A stretch of 47,535 nucleotides of DNA from Fidelibacterota bacterium (GCA_029936885.1 JAPYRR010000007.1:1-47535); one strand, 5' to 3'. Positions 37,415 through 47,535 are shown, counted from the first letter of the stretch. The notes: a model not told the origin generated them from the letters alone. Numbers and translations: made by a program.

Positions 37415-37840
37415 TTAACCTTTAACTTCAATCCCCATTGATACACACGTCCCTTTAATCATCATCATTGCTTGCTCTATGGTATTTGCATTCAAATCTT
37501 GCATTTTAGCTTCAGCAATTGATCGTATATCTGCTTCTGTTACAGCGCCAACCTTTTCTCGATTAGGTTCACCTGACCCTTTCGCAATTTTTGCTGCTTT
37601 CAATATTAACCTAGCGGCCGGTGGCGTTTTGGTAATAAAGGTAAAGCTACGATCTGCGTAAACAGTGATTTCCACTGGGATAACATCGCCCATTTTATCT
37701 TGAGTTGACGCATTAAACGTTTTACAAAAATCCATAATATTTACACCATGTTGACCCAATGCCGGTCCTACAGGTGGTGCTGGATTTGCTTGACCAGCTT
37801 GAATTTGTAATTTGATAAATCCGATGACTTTCTTTGCCAT
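37415..37840 (-). CDS. rplK: 50S ribosomal protein L11
   Basis: L11 forms the GTPase-associated centre with 23S helices 43/44 and is needed for RelA activation. The 141 aa start [46 protein letters not shown], with the proline-rich hinge and thiopeptide-binding N-terminal domain, and continue to [15 protein letters not shown]. It follows nusG by 17 nt. The start is ATG. Confidence 0.98.
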   Translation of the reverse strand: MAKKVIGFIKLQIQAGQANPAPPVGPALGQHGVNIMDFCKTFNASTQDKMGDVIPVEITVYADRSFTFITKTPPAARLILKAAKIAKGSGEPNREKVGAVTEADIRSIAEAKMQDLNANTIEQAMMMIKGTCVSMGIEVKG

Positions 37841-37857
37841 GATATTTTAAACCTTTT

Positions 37858-38391
37858 TTAGCTTTCCATTACTACTTGTAAGTAGTCCAACTCTACAGGT
37901 GTTTGGCGTCCAAAAATACTTACCGATACCTTTAATTTTTGTTTTTCATGATTCACTTCTTGAACTAAACCAGAAAAATCAACAAATGGCCCATCCATAA
38001 CTTTCACAGGATCGCCCACTTTATACGGAGGGGCTTCCGTGACACGAAGTGGACCATCTCCACCATCAAAATCCCCTAAAAATCGCTGCGCTTCTTCTGG
38101 CCTAATGGGTCGAGGAGCTCCTTTCGGGCCCACAAAAGATATTACACCATTAACATTTTCAAGGAGATAGCGGGTTTCCTTATCCATTTCTAATCGAACT
38201 AATAAATATCCCGGAAAAAACACACGTTCCTTAATTTTTTTCTTTCCATCTCTCATTTCAACAATATTTTCTGATGGCACCAGCACATCACCAATTTTCT
38301 CTTCCATACCTGATGTGGAGACATCAAACAAAATTGCTTCTTTTATTTTTTTTTCCTTACCGGAAATAACGCGTAATGTATACCAGTCCAT
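37858..38391 (-). CDS. nusG: Transcription termination/antitermination factor NusG
   Basis: NusG binds RNA polymerase beta-prime and links it to S10 or Rho. The 177 aa have the NGN domain ([33 protein letters not shown]-like as [24 protein letters not shown]) and a C-terminal KOW domain ([24 protein letters not shown]). There is no large insertion between domains. It lies 2 nt after secE, the near-universal pairing. The start is ATG. Confidence 0.98.
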   Translation of the reverse strand: MDWYTLRVISGKEKKIKEAILFDVSTSGMEEKIGDVLVPSENIVEMRDGKKKIKERVFFPGYLLVRLEMDKETRYLLENVNGVISFVGPKGAPRPIRPEEAQRFLGDFDGGDGPLRVTEAPPYKVGDPVKVMDGPFVDFSGLVQEVNHEKQKLKVSVSIFGRQTPVELDYLQVVMES

Positions 38392-38393
38392 TA

Positions 38394-38576
38394 TTACAAA
38401 ATAAAATTCAATATTTTGGATAAAAGAAAATCAACAAAGAACAAGAACACGATTAAAATGAGAGATAAGGTTAACACCACATAGGTGGATCCCTTTAACT
38501 CATCCCAATTTGGCCAAGATACTTTGTTCATCTCAAACTGAACGTCAGCGAAAAATTGCTGAAGTTTTTTAAACAT
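38394..38576 (-). CDS. secE: Preprotein translocase subunit SecE
   Basis: SecE clamps the SecY channel. The 60-aa single-helix form has an amphipathic N-terminal part ([23 protein letters not shown], with the conserved KVSWP) and one transmembrane helix ([24 protein letters not shown]). It lies between tRNA-Trp and nusG, the standard position. AAGG lies just before the ATG. Confidence 0.97.
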   Translation of the reverse strand: MFKKLQQFFADVQFEMNKVSWPNWDELKGSTYVVLTLSLILIVFLFFVDFLLSKILNFIL

Positions 38577-38653
38577 TTAAATTTCCTTACTTTTACTCTT
38601 ATTTCAAGAGCCTAATTATTCTGATCGCCTCAATTGGCTGCCTTCCAAATTTG

Positions 38654-38726
38654 CAGGAGAGACAGGACTTGAACCTGCAACCTACGGCTTTGGAGGCCGT
38701 TGCTCTACCAATTGAGCTACTCTCCT
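38654..38726 (-). tRNA. tRNA-Trp (anticodon CCA)
   Basis: The cloverleaf reads completely: acceptor AGGAGAG/CTCTCCT, D arm GCTC-AATTGGTA-GAGC, anticodon arm ACGGC-CTCCAAA-GCCGT with CCA (complement at 38691-38693), and T arm GCAGG-TTCAAGT-CCTGT. The discriminator is G and the 3' CCA is not encoded. It sits between rpmG and secE, as trnW does in many bacteria. Confidence 0.97.
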
Positions 38727-38767
38727 ATTGTAACCTAGAAGCAAAAATCATATCCACTTCTAGCAAA

Positions 38768-38932
38768 CTACTTCGTTTCTTTAAAAAGAACGTGTTTTCT
38801 AACAACAGGATCAAATTTTTTGTATTCAACACGACCAGGATGGAGTTTTTTACTCTTAGTAATCGTATATCGATAGCCAGTACCAGCTGTACTTTCAATT
38901 TGAATGATTGCGCGTTTACTGTTCCCAGCCAT
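38768..38932 (-). CDS. rpmG: 50S ribosomal protein L33 (zinc-free form)
   Basis: This gene is absent from the track because it is short; I read it from the gap between tRNA-Trp and tuf. The 54 aa are recognisable by [21 protein letters not shown] and [17 protein letters not shown], matching L33. No cysteines are present, so this is the C-minus type that does not need zinc. The start is ATG 38932, 11 nt after the TAG of the tuf copy at 38944; the stop is TAG. The tufB-rpmG-trnW-secE-nusG order is typical. Confidence 0.96.
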   Translation of the reverse strand: MAGNSKRAIIQIESTAGTGYRYTITKSKKLHPGRVEYKKFDPVVRKHVLFKETK

Positions 38933-38943
38933 AATTATTTACC

Positions 38944-40134
38944 CTATTCAGTAATTGATGTTACAACACCAGCGCCAACAGTATGACCGCCTTCACGGAT
39001 TGCAAATCGAAGCTCTGTATCCATAGCGATAGGTGTAATTAATTCAACATTAAATTCTACATTATCACCCGGCATGACCATTTCTGTTCCACTTTCAAGT
39101 GTGACAACACCGGTTACGTCTGTTGTACGAAAATAGAACTGAGGACGATACCCATTAAAAAAGGGGGTATGACGACCGCCTTCTTCTTTCTTCAAGATAT
39201 AGACACTGGCTTTAAACTTTGTATGCGGTGTAATACTTCCGGGCTTGGCTAAAACCATACCACGACCTAAGTCATCTTTATCAACACCCCGAAGAAGCAA
39301 TCCTGCATTATCGCCAGCTCGACCTTCATCCAAAAGCTTCCTGAACATTTCTATACCAGTGACTGTGGTCTTTGTATCTTTACCCATTCCAAGTATAGAG
39401 ATTTCATCACCTACTTTAACAATTCCACGTTCAATTCGGCCTGTCCCAACCGTTCCACGACCTGTAATGGAAAAAACATCCTCAACAGGCATTAAGAAAG
39501 GTTTATCCACATCACGTTTTGGTTCCGGGATAAAGGTATCACATGCTTCCATAAGGTCCACAATGCATTGATTAGCGGCTTCATCTCCAGGAGAATTCAA
39601 CGCATTCAGTGCCGATCCTTTAATGATGGGTGTATCATCACCCGGAAAATCATATTCATTCAATAAATCACGAAGCTCCATTTCAACCAGTTCTATTAAT
39701 TCTTCATCATCTACCTGATCTGTCTTATTCATAAAGACAACCATAGAAGGAACATTCACCTGCTTAGCCAAGAGCACATGCTCACGGGTTTGAGGCATAG
39801 GACCATCTGCTGCAGATACAACCAGAACGGCACCATCCATCTGAGCTGCTCCTGTAATCATATTTTTGATATAGTCAGCGTGACCGGGACAATCCACGTG
39901 AGCATAATGACGGTTTTCTGTCTCATACTCTACGTGAGCGGTCTGAATCGTAATACCACGCTCTCGTTCTTCCGGGGCATTATCAATACTATCAAATGGC
40001 ATTGCCTCAGCAAAACCACGGGCGCTCTGCACCATGGTAATTGCTGCTGTCAATGTGGTCTTTCCATGATCCACGTGACCAATCGTACCGATGTTCACGT
40101 GGGGTTTCGTTCTTTTAAATTTTTCTTTTGCCAT
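38944..40134 (-). CDS. tuf: Elongation factor Tu (copy upstream of rpmG)
   Basis: The protein is identical to the EF-Tu at 23435. The only difference at this end is the stop codon, TAG here and TAA there; after that the 3' flanks differ completely (rpmG versus rpsJ). The 3' half is therefore a real second tuf locus, as in many bacteria with tufA and tufB. Whether fusA truly lies upstream of this copy is doubtful, because a tufB gene usually follows tRNA genes or a promoter. Confidence 0.93.
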   Translation of the reverse strand: MAKEKFKRTKPHVNIGTIGHVDHGKTTLTAAITMVQSARGFAEAMPFDSIDNAPEERERGITIQTAHVEYETENRHYAHVDCPGHADYIKNMITGAAQMDGAVLVVSAADGPMPQTREHVLLAKQVNVPSMVVFMNKTDQVDDEELIELVEMELRDLLNEYDFPGDDTPIIKGSALNALNSPGDEAANQCIVDLMEACDTFIPEPKRDVDKPFLMPVEDVFSITGRGTVGTGRIERGIVKVGDEISILGMGKDTKTTVTGIEMFRKLLDEGRAGDNAGLLLRGVDKDDLGRGMVLAKPGSITPHTKFKASVYILKKEEGGRHTPFFNGYRPQFYFRTTDVTGVVTLESGTEMVMPGDNVEFNVELITPIAMDTELRFAIREGGHTVGAGVVTSITE

Positions 40135-40158
40135 TTTTATACTCCAAAGATGTATTTA

Positions 40159-42249
40159 TTAAGAGGCTTTTCCATGTACTTTTTCCAGAATCTCAGTTTC
40201 GATACTGGTTGGTACTTGTTGATATTTTGCAAATTCCATATGAAAAACAGCCCGGCCTTGCGTTATAGATCTAAGATCTGTTACATAGCCAAACATTGCA
40301 CTTAGTGGAACAAATGCCCTTACAACCTGAGCCTGATTACGCTGCTCCATTCCTTCTATTTTCCCTCGGCGTGAGCTTAAGTCCCCCATAACATCGCCTA
40401 GGTATTCATCGGGGACAATAACTTCAACTCTCATGATTGGCTCCATCAATTTTGGCGATGCTTTTTTACAAGCATCTTTAATTGCCATAGATCCCGCAAT
40501 TTTAAAAGCCATTTCCGATGAATCAACATCATGATAAGATCCAAATACGAGTTCAACACGAATATCTTCAATTGGATACCCGGCAATTACACCATTTTTA
40601 ATAGCTTCTTTCATACCTGCATCAACCGATGGGATATATTCACGAGGAATAACCCCACCAACAATTTTATTTTCAAAATGATACCCCTTCCCAGGATCAT
40701 TCGGCTCAACATTAATAACGACGTGACCATATTGACCGCGGCCACCAGACTGTCGAACAAATTTCATTTCTACATTAGATACGGCCTTGGTAATAGATTC
40801 GCGATATGCGACCATAGGCATTCCAATATTTGCCCGAACCTTAAATTCACGAAGGAGTCGATCAACTAATATTTCTAAATGTAATTCACCCATTCCAGCA
40901 ATAATAGTTTGCCCAGTTTCTTCATCCGTTGAAACACGAAATGTCGGGTCTTCTTCACCCAATTTCTGGAGCCCTCTTGACAACGTATCTTGATCTCCCT
41001 TACTTACTGGTTCTACAGATACAGCCACAACGGGTTCTGGGAAATCCATCGACTCTAGAATAATTTGGTTTTTTTCATCACAAAGCGTATGCCCTGTTTT
41101 TACGCGCTTAAGTCCAATCGCAGCAACAATTTCACCCGTAGAGACACTTTCTCTTTCTTCACGCTTATTGGAATGCATGAGCAATATACGCGAGATTCTT
41201 TCTCGTTTGCCCGATGTTGGATTATAAACATAGGATCCAGCTTTTAACTTTCCAGAATAAACTCTCATATAAGTTAGCTTTCCAACAAATGGATCAGTCA
41301 TAATTTTAAAAGCAAGCGCACTAAATGGAGAATCATCACTAGGTTCACGCTTCAATAAAACATCTGAATCACGAGGATCGGTTCCTGTAACAATACCAAC
41401 ATCAAGAGGTGAAGGTAAAAGATTTACCACCGCATCTAATAATCGCTGCACACCTTTATTTTTGAATGCAGAACCACATAGAGTTGGAATAAAAGTATTA
41501 TCTATACACCCTTTTCTGATTGCTGCTTTTAATTCATCTATAGAAATCTCTTCATCTGAAAGATATTTTTCCATCAGATGCTCATCATAGGTAGCTGTCT
41601 CTTCAATAAGATGATGACGCCATTTATCAGCTTCTTCCTGCATATCCGCAGGAATGTCGCCATATTCAAAATGTGAGCCCATAGAACTTTCATTGTAGAG
41701 GATTGATTTCATCTCCAATAAATCAATGATCCCCGTAAACATTTCGCCCGAACCAATGGGTATAACCAAAGGTAATGGAGCAGCTCCCAACCGGTCTTTA
41801 ATCATTTTAACAACATTAAAAAAGTCAGCACCCACTCGATCCATTTTATTCACAAATGCAATTCGAGGAACATTATATTTATCAGCCTGACGCCAAACTG
41901 TTTCGCTTTGAGGCTCCACACCTCCAACTGCACAAAAAACTCCTACAGCACCATCTAATACCCTAAGAGACCTTTCAACTTCAACAGTGAAATCAACATG
42001 CCCAGGCGTATCAATAATATTGATTCGATGATCATCCCAAATACAAGTTGTTGCAGCAGATGTAATTGTAATTCCACGCTCTTGCTCTTGTTCCATCCAA
42101 TCCATAGTTGCAGCGCCATCATGAACTTCACCAATACGGTGAGTACGACCTGTATAAAACAGAACTCGTTCTGTCAAGGTTGTTTTTCCAGCATCAATGT
42201 GGGCCATTATGCCAATATTTCTTACATGATCTAATTTTGTATGCTTCAA
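40159..42249 (-). CDS. fusA: Elongation factor G (repeat copy)
   Basis: This is an identical 696-aa repeat of the fusA at 24650, including the TTG start and 24-nt spacing to tuf. All G motifs are intact. If the duplication is an assembly artefact, this is the same gene counted twice. No divergence suggests a specialised second EF-G such as those tied to fusidic acid resistance. Confidence 0.85.
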   Translation of the reverse strand: MKHTKLDHVRNIGIMAHIDAGKTTLTERVLFYTGRTHRIGEVHDGAATMDWMEQEQERGITITSAATTCIWDDHRINIIDTPGHVDFTVEVERSLRVLDGAVGVFCAVGGVEPQSETVWRQADKYNVPRIAFVNKMDRVGADFFNVVKMIKDRLGAAPLPLVIPIGSGEMFTGIIDLLEMKSILYNESSMGSHFEYGDIPADMQEEADKWRHHLIEETATYDEHLMEKYLSDEEISIDELKAAIRKGCIDNTFIPTLCGSAFKNKGVQRLLDAVVNLLPSPLDVGIVTGTDPRDSDVLLKREPSDDSPFSALAFKIMTDPFVGKLTYMRVYSGKLKAGSYVYNPTSGKRERISRILLMHSNKREERESVSTGEIVAAIGLKRVKTGHTLCDEKNQIILESMDFPEPVVAVSVEPVSKGDQDTLSRGLQKLGEEDPTFRVSTDEETGQTIIAGMGELHLEILVDRLLREFKVRANIGMPMVAYRESITKAVSNVEMKFVRQSGGRGQYGHVVINVEPNDPGKGYHFENKIVGGVIPREYIPSVDAGMKEAIKNGVIAGYPIEDIRVELVFGSYHDVDSSEMAFKIAGSMAIKDACKKASPKLMEPIMRVEVIVPDEYLGDVMGDLSSRRGKIEGMEQRNQAQVVRAFVPLSAMFGYVTDLRSITQGRAVFHMEFAKYQQVPTSIETEILEKVHGKAS

Positions 42250-42270
42250 AGTACTATTCTAATTCAATTA

Positions 42271-42735
42271 TTAACGAAAATGAGCAAATGCTTTATTTGC
42301 GTCTGCCATGCGATGGGTATCATCTTTCTTCTTGACTGCCCCGCCTTCACCGTTTGCAGCTGAGATTAATTCTGTTGCTAATTTTTCAGACATGGGTTTT
42401 CCAGATCGTCCACCTGCTGCATTTATAATCCACTGTGATGCGAGATAAAAACGACGATTTTTAGGCACTTCAATTGGCACCTGATACGTTGCACCACCAA
42501 TTCTTCGAGATTTGACCTCAACGGATGGAGATGTGTTTTCAATTGCCTTTTCAAAAATCTTTAGCCCGTCCGATTTGGTGCGTTGTTTAATTAAATCCAT
42601 TGCACCATAAAAAATCTTTTCAGCTATACCTTTTTTGCCTTGCACCATGACATAGTTAACAAATTTTGCAACTAGTTTATCATTATACACAGGATCTGGT
42701 AATATTTGTCTATGTTCTGGTCGTCTACGTCTCAT
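42271..42735 (-). CDS. rpsG: 30S ribosomal protein S7 (repeat copy)
   Basis: Identical to the S7 gene at 26762 in sequence, start and spacing. Bacteria seldom keep two S7 genes, so this copy is suspect as a separate locus. It is intact as read. Confidence 0.85.
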   Translation of the reverse strand: MRRRRPEHRQILPDPVYNDKLVAKFVNYVMVQGKKGIAEKIFYGAMDLIKQRTKSDGLKIFEKAIENTSPSVEVKSRRIGGATYQVPIEVPKNRRFYLASQWIINAAGGRSGKPMSEKLATELISAANGEGGAVKKKDDTHRMADANKAFAHFR

Positions 42736-42752
42736 ATCTAATTTTAATATTT

Positions 42753-43124
42753 TTACTTAGGCTTTTTCGCCCCATAACGGGAACGACTTGTTTTACGGTC
42801 ACTCACTCCTGCAGTGTCCAATGTACCTCTTATAACATGATATCGAACACCAGGTAAATCTTTTACACGCCCCCCTTCAATAAGAACAATACTATGCTCT
42901 TGGAGATTATGGCCTTCTCCAGGAATGTAAGCCGCAACTTCCATCCCATTAGTTAACCTAACACGTGCGACTTTTCTAAGCGCTGAGTTCGGTTTTTTAG
43001 GCGTTGTTGTGTACACACGTGTGCACACCCCACGTTTTTGGGGGTTGCTCATAAGTGCCGGCGTGCTTGTTTTCTTTAAAACACGTTTCCGGCCTTTGCG
43101 AACTAATTGATTTATCGTCGGCAT
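42753..43124 (-). CDS. rpsL: 30S ribosomal protein S12 (repeat copy)
   Basis: Identical to the S12 gene at 27244. As in copy 1, the streptomycin-determining lysines are wild-type. The 80-nt gap to rpoC, with the TATTTTCAAAATA repeat, is also duplicated unchanged. Confidence 0.85.
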   Translation of the reverse strand: MPTINQLVRKGRKRVLKKTSTPALMSNPQKRGVCTRVYTTTPKKPNSALRKVARVRLTNGMEVAAYIPGEGHNLQEHSIVLIEGGRVKDLPGVRYHVIRGTLDTAGVSDRKTSRSRYGAKKPK

Positions 43125-43204
43125 ATCGTTTTATCCAAAGCCTATAAAATTACGAAATATTTTGAAAATACTGCAATAGTCATTTGATTTATTTTCATTT
43201 AATT

Positions 43205-46200
43205 TTACGCGACTGCGTCTTCAAGTAAAGAGTCTGAATCATCGTCATTTTCGTGGACTCCAACAAGTATATCTCTAATACCTGGAGTACCAGTTCCAGC
43301 AGGGATCAGTTTTCCAACCGCAACATTTTCCTTTAATCCCAGTAAATAATCTGTTTTACCCGCAGTGGAAGCGTCCGTTAGCACACGAGTAGTTTCTTGG
43401 AAAGACGCTGCAGATATAAAACTTTCTGTATTTAAAGAAGCTCGTGTTATTCCCATCAAAATTGGCTCAAAAGTTGCCGGTTTTGTTTTTCGATAGGTAG
43501 CTACTACCATCCCACTAAGTTTCAACTCCTTATTGATCTCAAGAAATTCAGAACGATCAATCATGGTTTCTGATTCCAAATCTGAATCACCCACCTTATC
43601 TACAATTACCATTTTTGAGATTCTTTCATTCTCTGAAAAGAACTCTTTTTTAGAGATTTTATCCTCTTCAAGAAACCATGTGTCACCCGTATCTTTCACG
43701 CTTACTTTTAACATCATCTGGCCCACAATAACTTCAATATGCTTATCATTAATCTTCACGCCTTGGAGACGATAAACTTCCTGTATTTCATTTACTAGAT
43801 AATCTCTTACTGCTGCAGGTCCTAGGACATGTAAAATATCATTAGGAGAAATCGCGCCTTCACAGAGATTTGTTCCAGCATTAACAAAGTCCCCTTCATG
43901 CACGATAACATGTTTTCCATAAGGAATTGAGTATGTTCTTTCTTCTCCATCACTCCCCATAACATGAATCTTTCTTACGCCCCGTTTTGTATCACCAAAC
44001 CGGACATTACCATTGATCTCTGACATTACAGCAGGGTTTGATGGTTTCCGAGATTCAAATAATTCCGCGACTCGCGGTAGTCCACCTGTAATATCTCGAG
44101 TTTTACCCACATCTTTAGGGATCTTAACTAAGGTTTGCCCACGTTCAACAGATTTTTTATCTGTTACAACTAATGTTGCCTTAACTGGGAGAATAGTTCC
44201 ACCAGCTAAAATTTTTCCTTTTTTATCGACAATTTCAATATGTGGGCTAAGTTTCCTGTCTCGCGCCTCTACAACAACCATCTGTTTTTTACCGCCTTCT
44301 ACAGATTCTACAGCGTAAGTATCACCTTCAATAAAATCCTTCAATGAAACTAAACCTGTTTCACGCGCTAAAATGATATCCGTATATGGATCCCATTGAA
44401 TTAATGTAGTTTTTGCTGGAATTTCATCACCTTCATTTACAAAGACAGTTGATCCATAAGGAACATTAAATGAAGCATTTTGCTTATCGTCCTTATCTAG
44501 AATAAAGAGTTTTGCATGACGAACCATACATCGTCGAACCTTAGTACCTGCTTCATCAATTGTATCTGCAAAATCGTAATTATCAGAGAAATTTACTCTA
44601 CCAGGTCGTTTTGTGACCATTTCAGATTGCTCAATAATTCGAGTAGCAGTACCCCCAATATGAAAAGTACGCAATGTTAACTGCGTACCGGGCTCACCAA
44701 TACTTTGAGCAGCACGAATACCGACAGCGGTTCCAATATCAACTAATTGATGAGTTGATAGATCCCAACCGTAACATTTTGCACAACATCCACGTTTTGC
44801 TTCACAAGTTAGGATAGACCGGATACGAACATTTTCAACACCACTATCTCCAATCAATTCAGATTCTTCTTCTTCAATGACCGCTCCAGCTTTTACAACA
44901 ACTTTCCCTTTCACAATAAAGTCATCAAGTATGGTTCTTCCTAATATTCGGTCAGCTAAAGGCTCTATAATCTCTTCGCCTTCTTTTAAATCTGCAATAA
45001 GAATACCATTAATTGTGTTACAATCAGTAATATACACAACCACGTCTTGAGCAACATCCACAAGACGACGTGTTAAATATCCTGCATCAGCTGTTTTCAA
45101 TGCAGTATCAGCTAATCCTTTCCGAGCTCCGTGAGTCGAAATAAAATATTCAAAAACGGACAATCCTTCTTTAAAGTTTGATGTAATGGGAGATTCAATG
45201 ATTTCACCCACACCGCCTTTCATAGACTTTTTTGGTTTAGCCATTAATCCACGCATCCCCGCTAACTGCTTAATCTGATCTTGAGAACCACGTGCACCGG
45301 AATCCGCCATCATATATACGGGATTAAATCCATTACGATCTTTTTTTAATGAATCCATCATCGAACCAGCCACACGATTGGTTGCATGTGTCCAAATATC
45401 AATGACCTTATTATATCTTTCACCATCGGTTAAGATATGACGATCAAATTTGCTTTTTATTTCATCAACTTTAACCTGTGCTTCATTAAGGATTTCATCT
45501 TTCCGATCAGGTATTAAAATATCGCTTATTGCAATCGACACACCACTGATAGTTGCTATTTTGAATCCGAGATCCTTTAATTTATCCAATAAAAGGACAG
45601 TTTGATAATTTCCTGTAAGCAAATATGCATTGTTTACAACTTGGGTTAATTTCTTTTTATTAATGACTTCATTAACGAAATCTAAGTTTTCTGGGAGGAC
45701 TGAATTAAAGATTATTCGCCCAACAGTTGTATTTTTAATCCATTTCCCATTATAACGTACATTTACAATCGCATGGAGGCCTACAGCTTTATTTTCATAA
45801 GCCAATACACCTTCTTCAATGGAACTAAATAATTTCCCTTCGCCCTTGTCGCCTTCTTTTGGACAAGTCAAATAGTAACATCCCAATACCATATCCTGAG
45901 AAGGGACAGCAATGGGTTGACCATTTGCTGGATGGAGAATATTATGACTAGCCAACATGAGCATCCTTGATTCCATTTGTGCTTCCAAAGAAAGCGGAAC
46001 GTGAACGGCCATTTGGTCACCGTCAAAGTCAGCATTAAAAGCTGAACAAACTAATGGGTGCAATCGGATTGCTTTACCATCTACAAGAACAGGCTGAAAT
46101 GCCTGAATCCCTAATCTATGAAGAGTAGGTGCACGATTGAGAAGGACAGGATGGTCTTCTACAACATATTCTAAAACTTTATATACAACCGGCTCACGGT

Positions 46201-47452
46201 TTTCGACCATGAGTTTTGCACTTCTTGGTGTTTGGGTATAACCGCGTGCCATCAGTTCATGAATCATATGTGGCTTGAATAATTCGAGTGCCATATTTTT
46301 AGGCAATCCACATTCATGAAGTTTCAAGCTCGGCCCAACAACAATTACGGAACGACCGGAATAGTCAACTCTTTTTCCAAGTAAATTTTGACGAAATCGA
46401 CCAGTTTTTCCACGAAGCATATCGGAAAGCGATTTCAATGGACGTCGAGAGCCACTACGAATTGCAGTTTTCCGTCTATTATTATCAAATAAAGCATCAA
46501 CAGCTTCCTGAAGCATCCGTTTTTCATTTCTTAAAATGACGTCAGGAGCATTTATTTCCATTAATTGCTTGAGGCGATTATTACGAATAATGATCCGTCG
46601 ATATAAATCGTTCAAATCAGAAGCTGCAAACCGACCACCTTCCAGTGGTACCAAAGGACGTAATTCGGGGGGAATTACAGGTAAAATTGAAACAATCATC
46701 CATTCAGGTTTATTTAAACGCTTTTTAGTTGGATCAGGTACGAAGGATTGAACAACTTTCATACGCTTTAAGGCATCTGCTCTTTTTTGCTTCGATTTGG
46801 ATGTTTTAACAATATCCACCAATTCTTTTTTCAAATCGGGAATGCTCATCCGAGAAAGCATTTCTTTCATGGCTTCGCCACCCATGGTCGCATAAAAATA
46901 ATTTTCATTATCTCTATCTTCCTCTGAAACGGCCATATAACCATGCTGTTGCTCAATTTCAAGGTATTCATCTTCATCAATCATTTGAAAAGGCTCTAAC
47001 CCACTTCCACCCGGCTCAATAACCATAAACATTTCATAATAAATGACACGCTCAAGCTCTTTGGTACTTTTGCCCGAAAGATAACTTATTTTACTTGGGA
47101 TAGATCGAAGATACCAAATGTGAACAACAGGTACAGCAAGAGTAATATGACCCATGCGTTGGCGTCGAACCTTTTTACGAGTTACCTCTACGCCACAACG
47201 GTCACAAATAATTCCACGGTAACGGATACCTTTATATTTACCGCAATGACATTCATAGTCTTTGACCGGTCCAAAGATCTTTTCACAAAAAAGACCATCT
47301 TTTTCTGGTTTATAGGAACGGTAATTAATTGTCTCCGGTTTTAGGACCTCGCCGTAAGAACGAGCAAGAATCATTTCTGGAGACGCTAATCCAATTGTGA
47401 TTGAACTAAATGATTTTGATGTGTCAATACTGGTTGATTGAATGTAAGTCAA
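43205..47452 (-). CDS. rpoC: RNA polymerase subunit beta-prime (repeat copy)
   Basis: A full-length 1415-aa copy identical to the rpoC at 27696, with the same TTG start and GGGAG ribosome-binding site. A second complete rpoC in one chromosome would be very unusual, which is a main reason to suspect an assembly loop. Confidence 0.85.
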   Translation of the reverse strand: MTYIQSTSIDTSKSFSSITIGLASPEMILARSYGEVLKPETINYRSYKPEKDGLFCEKIFGPVKDYECHCGKYKGIRYRGIICDRCGVEVTRKKVRRQRMGHITLAVPVVHIWYLRSIPSKISYLSGKSTKELERVIYYEMFMVIEPGGSGLEPFQMIDEDEYLEIEQQHGYMAVSEEDRDNENYFYATMGGEAMKEMLSRMSIPDLKKELVDIVKTSKSKQKRADALKRMKVVQSFVPDPTKKRLNKPEWMIVSILPVIPPELRPLVPLEGGRFAASDLNDLYRRIIIRNNRLKQLMEINAPDVILRNEKRMLQEAVDALFDNNRRKTAIRSGSRRPLKSLSDMLRGKTGRFRQNLLGKRVDYSGRSVIVVGPSLKLHECGLPKNMALELFKPHMIHELMARGYTQTPRSAKLMVENREPVVYKVLEYVVEDHPVLLNRAPTLHRLGIQAFQPVLVDGKAIRLHPLVCSAFNADFDGDQMAVHVPLSLEAQMESRMLMLASHNILHPANGQPIAVPSQDMVLGCYYLTCPKEGDKGEGKLFSSIEEGVLAYENKAVGLHAIVNVRYNGKWIKNTTVGRIIFNSVLPENLDFVNEVINKKKLTQVVNNAYLLTGNYQTVLLLDKLKDLGFKIATISGVSIAISDILIPDRKDEILNEAQVKVDEIKSKFDRHILTDGERYNKVIDIWTHATNRVAGSMMDSLKKDRNGFNPVYMMADSGARGSQDQIKQLAGMRGLMAKPKKSMKGGVGEIIESPITSNFKEGLSVFEYFISTHGARKGLADTALKTADAGYLTRRLVDVAQDVVVYITDCNTINGILIADLKEGEEIIEPLADRILGRTILDDFIVKGKVVVKAGAVIEEEESELIGDSGVENVRIRSILTCEAKRGCCAKCYGWDLSTHQLVDIGTAVGIRAAQSIGEPGTQLTLRTFHIGGTATRIIEQSEMVTKRPGRVNFSDNYDFADTIDEAGTKVRRCMVRHAKLFILDKDDKQNASFNVPYGSTVFVNEGDEIPAKTTLIQWDPYTDIILARETGLVSLKDFIEGDTYAVESVEGGKKQMVVVEARDRKLSPHIEIVDKKGKILAGGTILPVKATLVVTDKKSVERGQTLVKIPKDVGKTRDITGGLPRVAELFESRKPSNPAVMSEINGNVRFGDTKRGVRKIHVMGSDGEERTYSIPYGKHVIVHEGDFVNAGTNLCEGAISPNDILHVLGPAAVRDYLVNEIQEVYRLQGVKINDKHIEVIVGQMMLKVSVKDTGDTWFLEEDKISKKEFFSENERISKMVIVDKVGDSDLESETMIDRSEFLEINKELKLSGMVVATYRKTKPATFEPILMGITRASLNTESFISAASFQETTRVLTDASTAGKTDYLLGLKENVAVGKLIPAGTGTPGIRDILVGVHENDDDSDSLLEDAVA

Positions 47453-47469
47453 AGTTAGTACTCCCTGGG

Positions 47470-47535
47470 TTAATCCAGTTCTACATCAATGCAAAGACCT
47501 TGAAGTTCTTTGATCATTACATTGAAAGATTCAGG
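47470..47535 (-). CDS. rpoB: RNA polymerase subunit beta, C-terminal end only (repeat copy, cut by window)
   Basis: Only the last 21 codons and the TAA stop are visible (…ESFNVMIKELQGLCIDVELD). They are identical to the end of the rpoB at 31961. The gene continues past the right edge of the window, so nothing can be said about its intactness or about how far the repeat extends. Confidence 0.88.
   Translation of the reverse strand, partial: PESFNVMIKELQGLCIDVELD

Larger units (their letters stand above)
38945..47535. repeat. Long direct repeat, copy 2 (identical to 23436-32026)
   Basis: Identity with copy 1 runs from the tuf stop codon to the last base of the window, with no difference found in the stretches compared or in any of the paired ORF translations. 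Lack of even synonymous change over 8.6 kb points to a very recent duplication or to an assembly loop through identical tuf genes. Confidence 0.95.

Noticed and set aside
37405-37446. Upstream extension of rplA ([14 protein letters not shown]) in the ORF track
   Set aside because: It overlaps the end of rplK, does not match L1, and ATG 37404 gives the normal length.
38945-47535. Repeat as a mobile element or composite transposon
   Set aside because: There is no transposase, integrase, terminal inverted repeat or target-site duplication at the left boundary. The boundary coincides with a tuf stop codon, which fits tuf homology.
1-47535. CRISPR arrays, rRNA genes, prophage or defence genes
   Set aside because: I looked for short regularly spaced repeats, rRNA core motifs, and phage or nuclease cassettes. 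None was seen apart from the VapBC pair.

Overview
The window looks like an AT-rich bacterial chromosome segment or metagenomic contig. It is dominated by one very long run of translation and transcription genes, all on the minus strand. The order secY-map-infA-rpmJ-rpsM-rpsK-rpsD-rpoA-rplQ (no adk), the 1258-aa RpoB and 1415-aa unsplit RpoC, and the cysteine-free L33 suggest the Fibrobacteres-Chlorobi-Bacteroidetes neighbourhood. Marine Marinimicrobia/SAR406 is my best guess, held with low to moderate confidence because I could not run a phylogeny.

Layout. 1-9.3 kb is an accessory or metabolic flank. It holds a truncated exported protein, a DUF3228-like gene overlapping an alpha/beta hydrolase, and a divergent two-domain membrane protein that reads as a fusion of a VTE5-like prenol kinase and a VTE6/DUF92-like prenyl-phosphate kinase. 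It also holds a DUF350 membrane protein, a small exported protein, the histidine-degradation genes hutI and hutU with a VapBC-type toxin-antitoxin pair between them, and a GHL10-type glycoside hydrolase. 9.3-23.4 kb holds the alpha, spc and S10 operons in reverse (rplQ back to rpsJ). 23.4-38.9 kb continues upstream without a break through tuf, fusA, rpsG, rpsL, rpoC, rpoB, rplL, rplJ, rplA, rplK, nusG, secE, tRNA-Trp and rpmG. Gaps are tiny (largest 80 bp) and several stop/start codons overlap, so this could be read as one 29.6-kb super-operon. It ends at a strong intrinsic terminator that lies inside the signal-peptide codons of the next gene.

38.9-47.5 kb is a second, apparently base-for-base identical copy of tuf-fusA-rpsG-rpsL-rpoC and the 3' end of rpoB (8,591 bp, offset 15,509). 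The identity starts inside the tuf stop codon (TAA in one copy, TAG in the other) and runs to the window edge. The simplest reading is two identical native tuf genes, one before rpsJ and one before rpmG, through which an assembler looped twice. A real tandem duplication by tuf x tuf recombination would look the same. Gene counts from the right-hand 8.6 kb should not be trusted until read depth and junction reads are examined.

The most biologically interesting items are the two-kinase prenol-salvage fusion, the terminator embedded in a signal sequence, the VapBC module with a clean inverted-repeat operator sitting in the hut locus, and the use of TTG start codons for rpoB, rpoC, fusA and several ribosomal protein genes. 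I found no CRISPR array, transposase, rRNA or prophage gene, and no clear novel defence system.
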